Under the pieces are notes generated by a model. That model was not told where the DNA came from. It worked only from the letters and a program-made list of their open reading frames with translations, and did not search any database. DNA of 46,835 bases from an uncultured Clostridia bacterium (GTDB lineage Bacteria; Bacillota; Clostridia; Christensenellales; CAG-314), in contig CANQGD010000012.1 in assembly GCA_947601445.1 (NCBI GenBank), forward strand, positions 1-46,835, given 5' to 3'. Both the position numbers and the translations under genes were made by a program. Positions 43,085-46,835 of this stretch are shown in pieces. Positions within the stretch are counted from its first letter, which is position 1, and each line of letters begins with the position of its first letter.

Positions 43085-45673
43085 ATGAAACTAAAAAGTA
43101 TTTTATTGGCAATTTTAATGATAGCGTGCATGGTGGTTCCGCTTGTGGCTTGCGACACGGCAGCCGAAGTGTCAAGCGTCGAACTCGACCAAGCAACGCT
43201 CACGATCAACGTCGGAGAGCAAGCAACGCTTACATACACCGTGTTTCCGCAGGAAGCAAGCGGCATAAGCGCCAATTGGCGTTCTTCCGACGCAACTGTC
43301 GCAACGGTAGACAACGGCGTTGTCAAGGGTATAAAGGACGGCAAGGCGGCAATACGCGTATCTGTCGGCGGCAAGTCGTCGCAATGTATAGTAACAGTAG
43401 TGGATCCGTCCAAGCAGCCCGTCCCCGTATCGGGAGTTTCGCTTGACAAGCAGTCGCTGTCTCTCAATGTGGGCGATACATATCTGTTTGTCCCGACCGT
43501 CGAGCCGGAAAACGCTACGGACAAAACTCTCACCTGGGAGTCCTCCAACACATCGGTCGCGTCGGTCAGCATAAGCGGACTTGTAACAGCCGTGGGTGGC
43601 GGACAGGCTGTAATAACGGCGACGTCTACAAACAATTACAGGGCAACGTGCGTCGTTACCGTTGCGGGCGAAGCGAGCGCAAACGAACTGTATGTCGGCG
43701 ACGTGCCGAGTCTCAAAGACCGCACGGATTTCATCATGGCAATGGACGCGTCCGAACTCCTTTCCGTCGAAAAGGCTCGCAGCGAAAGCGGTCTGATGTT
43801 CAAGGATTTTGACGGGCAAGACGCCGATATTCTTCAAGTGTTGAAAGACAACGGCATAACTGATATTCGTATCCGCGTTTGGAACGATCCCTATGCCGAC
43901 AGCGCCAAAACTCAGCCCTACGGTGGTGGCAATTGCGATGTAGACAACGCCGTTGCGCTTTCGGAACGTTGTCAGGCTGTTGGACTCGGAGTCATCATTG
44001 ACTTCCACTATTCGGATTTCTGGGCAGATCCCGGCAAGCAAAAAGCGCCCAAAGCGTGGGCAAACATGGGATTGTCCGCCAAGGCCGATGCTCTCGAAAG
44101 TTTCACCGAAGACGCGCTCACCCAAATCAAAGCCACCGATGTCAAAATCACAATGGTGCAGATAGGCAACGAAACCACGGGCGGAATGGCGGGCGAAACC
44201 AATTGGACCAACATTTCCGTACTGATGAATGCCGGTGCAAGAGCGGTGCGCAAAGTTACGGGCGCCGTTGCGGAAGGCGGTGCAAAAATCGCCGTTCACT
44301 TCACCAACGCGGGGGACAACACCTATTATTCCAAGGCGCAAACGCTCAAAAACAACAATGTCGATTACGACGTATTCGGCACGTCGTGGTATCCGTACTA
44401 CACGTCGCACGGATCGCTCAGCGCGCTTACCAAGCAGCTCGCCAACGTTCACAAAGATTTCGGCAAGGACGTAATGGTTTTGGAAACGGCATACGCCTTC
44501 TCGCAGGAGGACTTTGACGGTTGCGGCGGCACCGCGCTGGAAACGACAACTCAGCCGATAACCGTTCAAGGTATGGCAAACGCCGTGCGTGAAGTTATCA
44601 AAGCCATTGCGGATCTCGGCGACTACGGTCTCGGCGTGGCATATTGGGGCGGAACCTGGGTTGCGGCAAGCAACAGCGCCGAAGGCGCCACAAATCGCGA
44701 CTTGTGTCTCAGATACGGTTGCGGATGGGCAACGTCATACGCTCACTCGTACGATAGTTCAGCACCTGCGGCAAGTCCTACGGGCGCACCTGTCGGCGGT
44801 GGTTCTATGGTAGACAACAACGCATTTTTCCTGTCCGACGGTTCGCCGATAGAGGCACTCAAAGTGTTCAAATACGTCAAAGGCGGACACACAACCGACT
44901 TGCGCGCCGACTATCTGTCCGATCAGGAAGTTTACTACACGGTCAACGAAGGCACGATAGAGTTGCCCAAGACGGTTAGTATCGTTCTCAACAACGGCTC
45001 CAAACAGGTAACAGACGTCATTTGGAACATCGAACAAGCGCAACTCACGCAATATATATCCGCCGTGGATATGTACACGGTAACGGGCACAACGCTATTT
45101 GGCGGAACTTGCTACTGCTACGTGTGGGTAATGAACGTCAACATTTTGGACGAAGGCAGTTTCGAGGGATTCCAATCCTACGGCGACTCCACGGTCAAGT
45201 TTGTTCAGGCGGATCTCGGCAATTGGCGGCTTCGTTACACCAAGACGGAAAATCTGCAATTATTTGTAAGCAACAACACAGGCAACGCCCGCATGGGAAC
45301 AAACAGTTTCCACTTCTGGGATGACAAATCGGTCGATTTCGATCTCTATCAAACCGTAGACGTAAGCAAACTTCAAACTTACGGCAGCGGCAAGTGGGGG
45401 TGCAGTTTCGATTTCCAAGGCGCGGACGGAACAAATTGCGACATACACGCATACATCACGGTCAAATACAAGGACGGCACGGAGCATACCTTTACGGGCA
45501 CGCAGGCGCAGATGAACGGTTGGCAAAAGTGGACCAGAACGTCCGTTACGGGCGCGGAGTTCGACCCGAGCAACGTTCAAAGCGTAACGGTAGGTATCCA
45601 CGTCAAGGCAGACTTCACGGGCGCGGGTCCTTGGGGCAATATCGACAACGCTCAGTTCTATTTCGAGGGCTGA
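43085..45673 (+). CDS. Secreted multidomain GH53 endo-beta-1,4-galactanase lipoprotein
   Basis: This is an 862-residue surface enzyme. In order: lipoprotein signal with lipobox L-V-A-C (Cys23); two BIG2 immunoglobulin-like domains (about 30-110 and 115-195); a GH53 barrel (about 215-580) with acid/base Glu363 in Q-I-G-N-E and nucleophile Glu467 in V-L-E-T-A-Y; a Big_4-like domain beginning Y-Y-T-V-N-E-G-T-I-E-L-P; and a C-terminal beta-sandwich that resembles a galactan-binding module (CBM61-like). CGGAGGG precedes the ATG; the open frame 5' of it overlaps the ATPase gene. It is the expected first enzyme of the pathway, cutting pectic or arabinogalactan side chains at the cell surface. Confidence 0.93.
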   Translation: MKLKSILLAILMIACMVVPLVACDTAAEVSSVELDQATLTINVGEQATLTYTVFPQEASGISANWRSSDATVATVDNGVVKGIKDGKAAIRVSVGGKSSQCIVTVVDPSKQPVPVSGVSLDKQSLSLNVGDTYLFVPTVEPENATDKTLTWESSNTSVASVSISGLVTAVGGGQAVITATSTNNYRATCVVTVAGEASANELYVGDVPSLKDRTDFIMAMDASELLSVEKARSESGLMFKDFDGQDADILQVLKDNGITDIRIRVWNDPYADSAKTQPYGGGNCDVDNAVALSERCQAVGLGVIIDFHYSDFWADPGKQKAPKAWANMGLSAKADALESFTEDALTQIKATDVKITMVQIGNETTGGMAGETNWTNISVLMNAGARAVRKVTGAVAEGGAKIAVHFTNAGDNTYYSKAQTLKNNNVDYDVFGTSWYPYYTSHGSLSALTKQLANVHKDFGKDVMVLETAYAFSQEDFDGCGGTALETTTQPITVQGMANAVREVIKAIADLGDYGLGVAYWGGTWVAASNSAEGATNRDLCLRYGCGWATSYAHSYDSSAPAASPTGAPVGGGSMVDNNAFFLSDGSPIEALKVFKYVKGGHTTDLRADYLSDQEVYYTVNEGTIELPKTVSIVLNNGSKQVTDVIWNIEQAQLTQYISAVDMYTVTGTTLFGGTCYCYVWVMNVNILDEGSFEGFQSYGDSTVKFVQADLGNWRLRYTKTENLQLFVSNNTGNARMGTNSFHFWDDKSVDFDLYQTVDVSKLQTYGSGKWGCSFDFQGADGTNCDIHAYITVKYKDGTEHTFTGTQAQMNGWQKWTRTSVTGAEFDPSNVQSVTVGIHVKADFTGAGPWGNIDNAQFYFEG

Positions 45674-45861
45674 TAGGCGTTGTGTTACTTAAATACAGAA
45701 CAAAAAAGGGGTGAGAACTTCTATGGTTTGAGTTTACATTTCGGGTGTAAAAAGTTTAGGCAAAATTGTCGGTCAAACAAAACCGAACCACACTTCCGTA
45801 AAGAGATGGGATTCGCGCCATAAATAACTGCGAAAAAATAATTACAAGGAGTATTACAACA
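45674..45861 (+). other. Intergenic gap before the repeat lipoprotein
   Basis: These 188 bases hold no gene and no clear terminator or promoter. An isolated GGGGTGAG ribosome-site-like sequence near 45709 is followed by ATG-GTT-TGA, a two-codon frame with no evident meaning. Confidence 0.3.
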
Positions 45862-46835
45862 ATGAAACAAAACCAAAAGCACACATTAATTGTTCTGTTG
45901 TGTTTGGTAACGCTCGTGGCTCTTTGCCTGACGTTTGCCGCATGCAACAAAACCTATTCAGTTAAGATTGCGAATTATGACAAGGCGCAAGGTTCAGTTA
46001 CGCTTTCGCCCGAATCGCAGGACGGTCAATACAAAGAAGGCACGGAACTCACCGTTACCGTAAAGCCGGTTGATGGCTACGCAGTCGAGTCATTCAAGCT
46101 CGGCTCGGAAGAAAAAGTCGGCGAACTCAACAGCGAAGGCAAATTTGTGTTCAAAGTACAACAAGACGCGACCATAACCGTTACCTTCAAGTCCACCACG
46201 GTGGCAGTGGAGAGCGTTTCTCTCAACAAGCAGTCGCTCAGCGTACACGTTACCAAGCAAGACGATACGCTCACAGCGCAAGTTCTTCCGGAAAACGCCA
46301 CCAACAAGACCGTAACCTGGACGTCAAGCGTTCCTGCGGTTGCCACAGTTGACAACAATGGCAAAATCACGGCAGTAGCGGCAGGCGAAACGGTCATCAC
46401 TGCAACGGCGGGCGACGGCAAAACCGCAACCTGCACCGTTACGGTAACCGATCACCAACTTACAACTGTATCCGCCGGCGAAAACGGACACAAATCCGTC
46501 TGCGGCGTAGATGGCTGCGGCTACGAAAGCGAAGTTTCCGCACACAGCTTAAAGATCAACTCCGATAAAACTAAGTTCGAGTGCGAACAGTGTGAATATG
46601 AAGTTGCTCACACCCACTCCCTTTCATATAAATCTACCGGTAGCGAACAACATACCGTTTCCTGTACTGTTGAAGGTTGCGGTTACACATCCACAGCAAA
46701 ACACAGTCTCAAAATAAACTCCGACAAGACCAAGTTCGAATGTGAGCAGTGTGAATACGAAGTTGCTCACACCCACTCCCTTTCATATAAATCTACCGGT
46801 AGCGAACAACATACCGTTTCCTGTACTGTTGAAGG
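45862..46835 (+). CDS. Repeat-rich surface lipoprotein, cut by the right edge
   Basis: The frame is open to the end of the window (324 residues visible). It has a lipoprotein signal with lipobox F-A-A-C (Cys28); a divergent InlB B-repeat-like domain (about 30-112, with G-S-V-T-L-S-P and Y-K-E-G-T-E-L-T-V-T); a BIG2 domain (about 115-195); and then Cys/His-rich repeats with C-E-Q-C-E-Y-E-V-A-H-T-H and C-T-V-E-G-C-G-Y-T-S patterns. Such proteins are common on gut Clostridia; binding or adhesion is a guess from the modules. AAGGAG lies 11 bases before the ATG. Confidence 0.82.
   Translation, partial: MKQNQKHTLIVLLCLVTLVALCLTFAACNKTYSVKIANYDKAQGSVTLSPESQDGQYKEGTELTVTVKPVDGYAVESFKLGSEEKVGELNSEGKFVFKVQQDATITVTFKSTTVAVESVSLNKQSLSVHVTKQDDTLTAQVLPENATNKTVTWTSSVPAVATVDNNGKITAVAAGETVITATAGDGKTATCTVTVTDHQLTTVSAGENGHKSVCGVDGCGYESEVSAHSLKINSDKTKFECEQCEYEVAHTHSLSYKSTGSEQHTVSCTVEGCGYTSTAKHSLKINSDKTKFECEQCEYEVAHTHSLSYKSTGSEQHTVSCTVE
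46543..46835 (+). repeat. 159-bp direct repeat inside the lipoprotein gene
   Basis: Unit one is 46543-46701 and unit two starts at 46702 and runs off the window. The period is 159 bases (53 codons). The last 77 bases visible (46759-46835) are identical to 46600-46676, while the first part of the unit has scattered silent changes, which points to recent partial homogenisation by recombination. Confidence 0.92.

Noticed and set aside
42067..44569. Long minus-strand frames of 522 and 465 residues opposite the ATPase and the secreted GH53
   Set aside because: They are codon-usage shadows of well-identified plus-strand genes and have no family features.
46543..46835. CRISPR-like array
   Set aside because: The repeats are 159-base in-frame coding repeats without spacers.

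Overview
The window looks like a chromosomal segment of an anaerobic, endospore-forming member of the Clostridia (Bacillota), probably an uncultured gut lineage. It carries a complete spoIIIAA-AH operon, spoIVB, an Asp23-nusB-folD-xseA-xseB-ispA-dxs-argR-recN block in the usual Firmicutes order, a class II (Firmicutes-type) galT, and many lipoproteins and sugar ABC transporters of the kind seen in plant-glycan users. No rRNA, tRNA, CRISPR array or transposase gene was recognised.

Region 1 (1-8070) is a small glycan locus. It has a damaged sugar-permease gene running in from the left edge, a secreted lipoprotein and a cytosolic protein of the same GH144-like (beta-1,2-glucanase-like) family in tandem, an MsmX/MalK-type ATPase, and a 961-residue lipoprotein built of six related domains. 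Region 2 (8105-23643) is a conserved sporulation and housekeeping block. Between ispA and dxs lies a roughly 600-base gene-free stretch with its own promoter, ends that pair with each other and a terminal T-run, followed by a small membrane protein. Position, size and the protein motifs identify these as OLE RNA and its partner OapA. FolD and ArgR in this block each lack residues that are normally functionally essential, and spoIVB is truncated and is not followed by spo0A. Region 3 (23774-24955) is an AT-rich two-gene accessory cassette: an ImmA/IrrE-type zinc peptidase and a two-TM protein.

Region 4 (25046-45673) is a galactan/galactose utilisation locus. On the minus strand are two AraC-family regulators (one with a PocR sensor) and a GT8 glycosyltransferase. 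Divergent from them run galT-galK-galE, an AT-rich DUF6119/TIGR04141-like gene with a frameshift, and galM. A second transcription unit carries a 622-residue protein of unknown family, a zinc-ribbon protein, a cytosolic GH53 galactanase, a sugar-binding lipoprotein, MalF- and MalG-like permeases, an ATPase, and a secreted multidomain GH53 galactanase. In the likely pathway the surface galactanase cuts beta-1,4-galactan, the ABC transporter imports the oligomers, the cytosolic GH53 and perhaps the unknown protein shorten them, and GalM/GalK/GalT/GalE feed galactose into glycolysis. The galT promoter and the promoter of the transporter unit share an ungapped two-box element (TTTAGAAA ... GGTAGAAA-N17-TATAAT) that is probably the site of one of the adjacent AraC-type regulators. 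Region 5 (45862 to the end) is the start of a repeat-rich surface lipoprotein that runs off the window.
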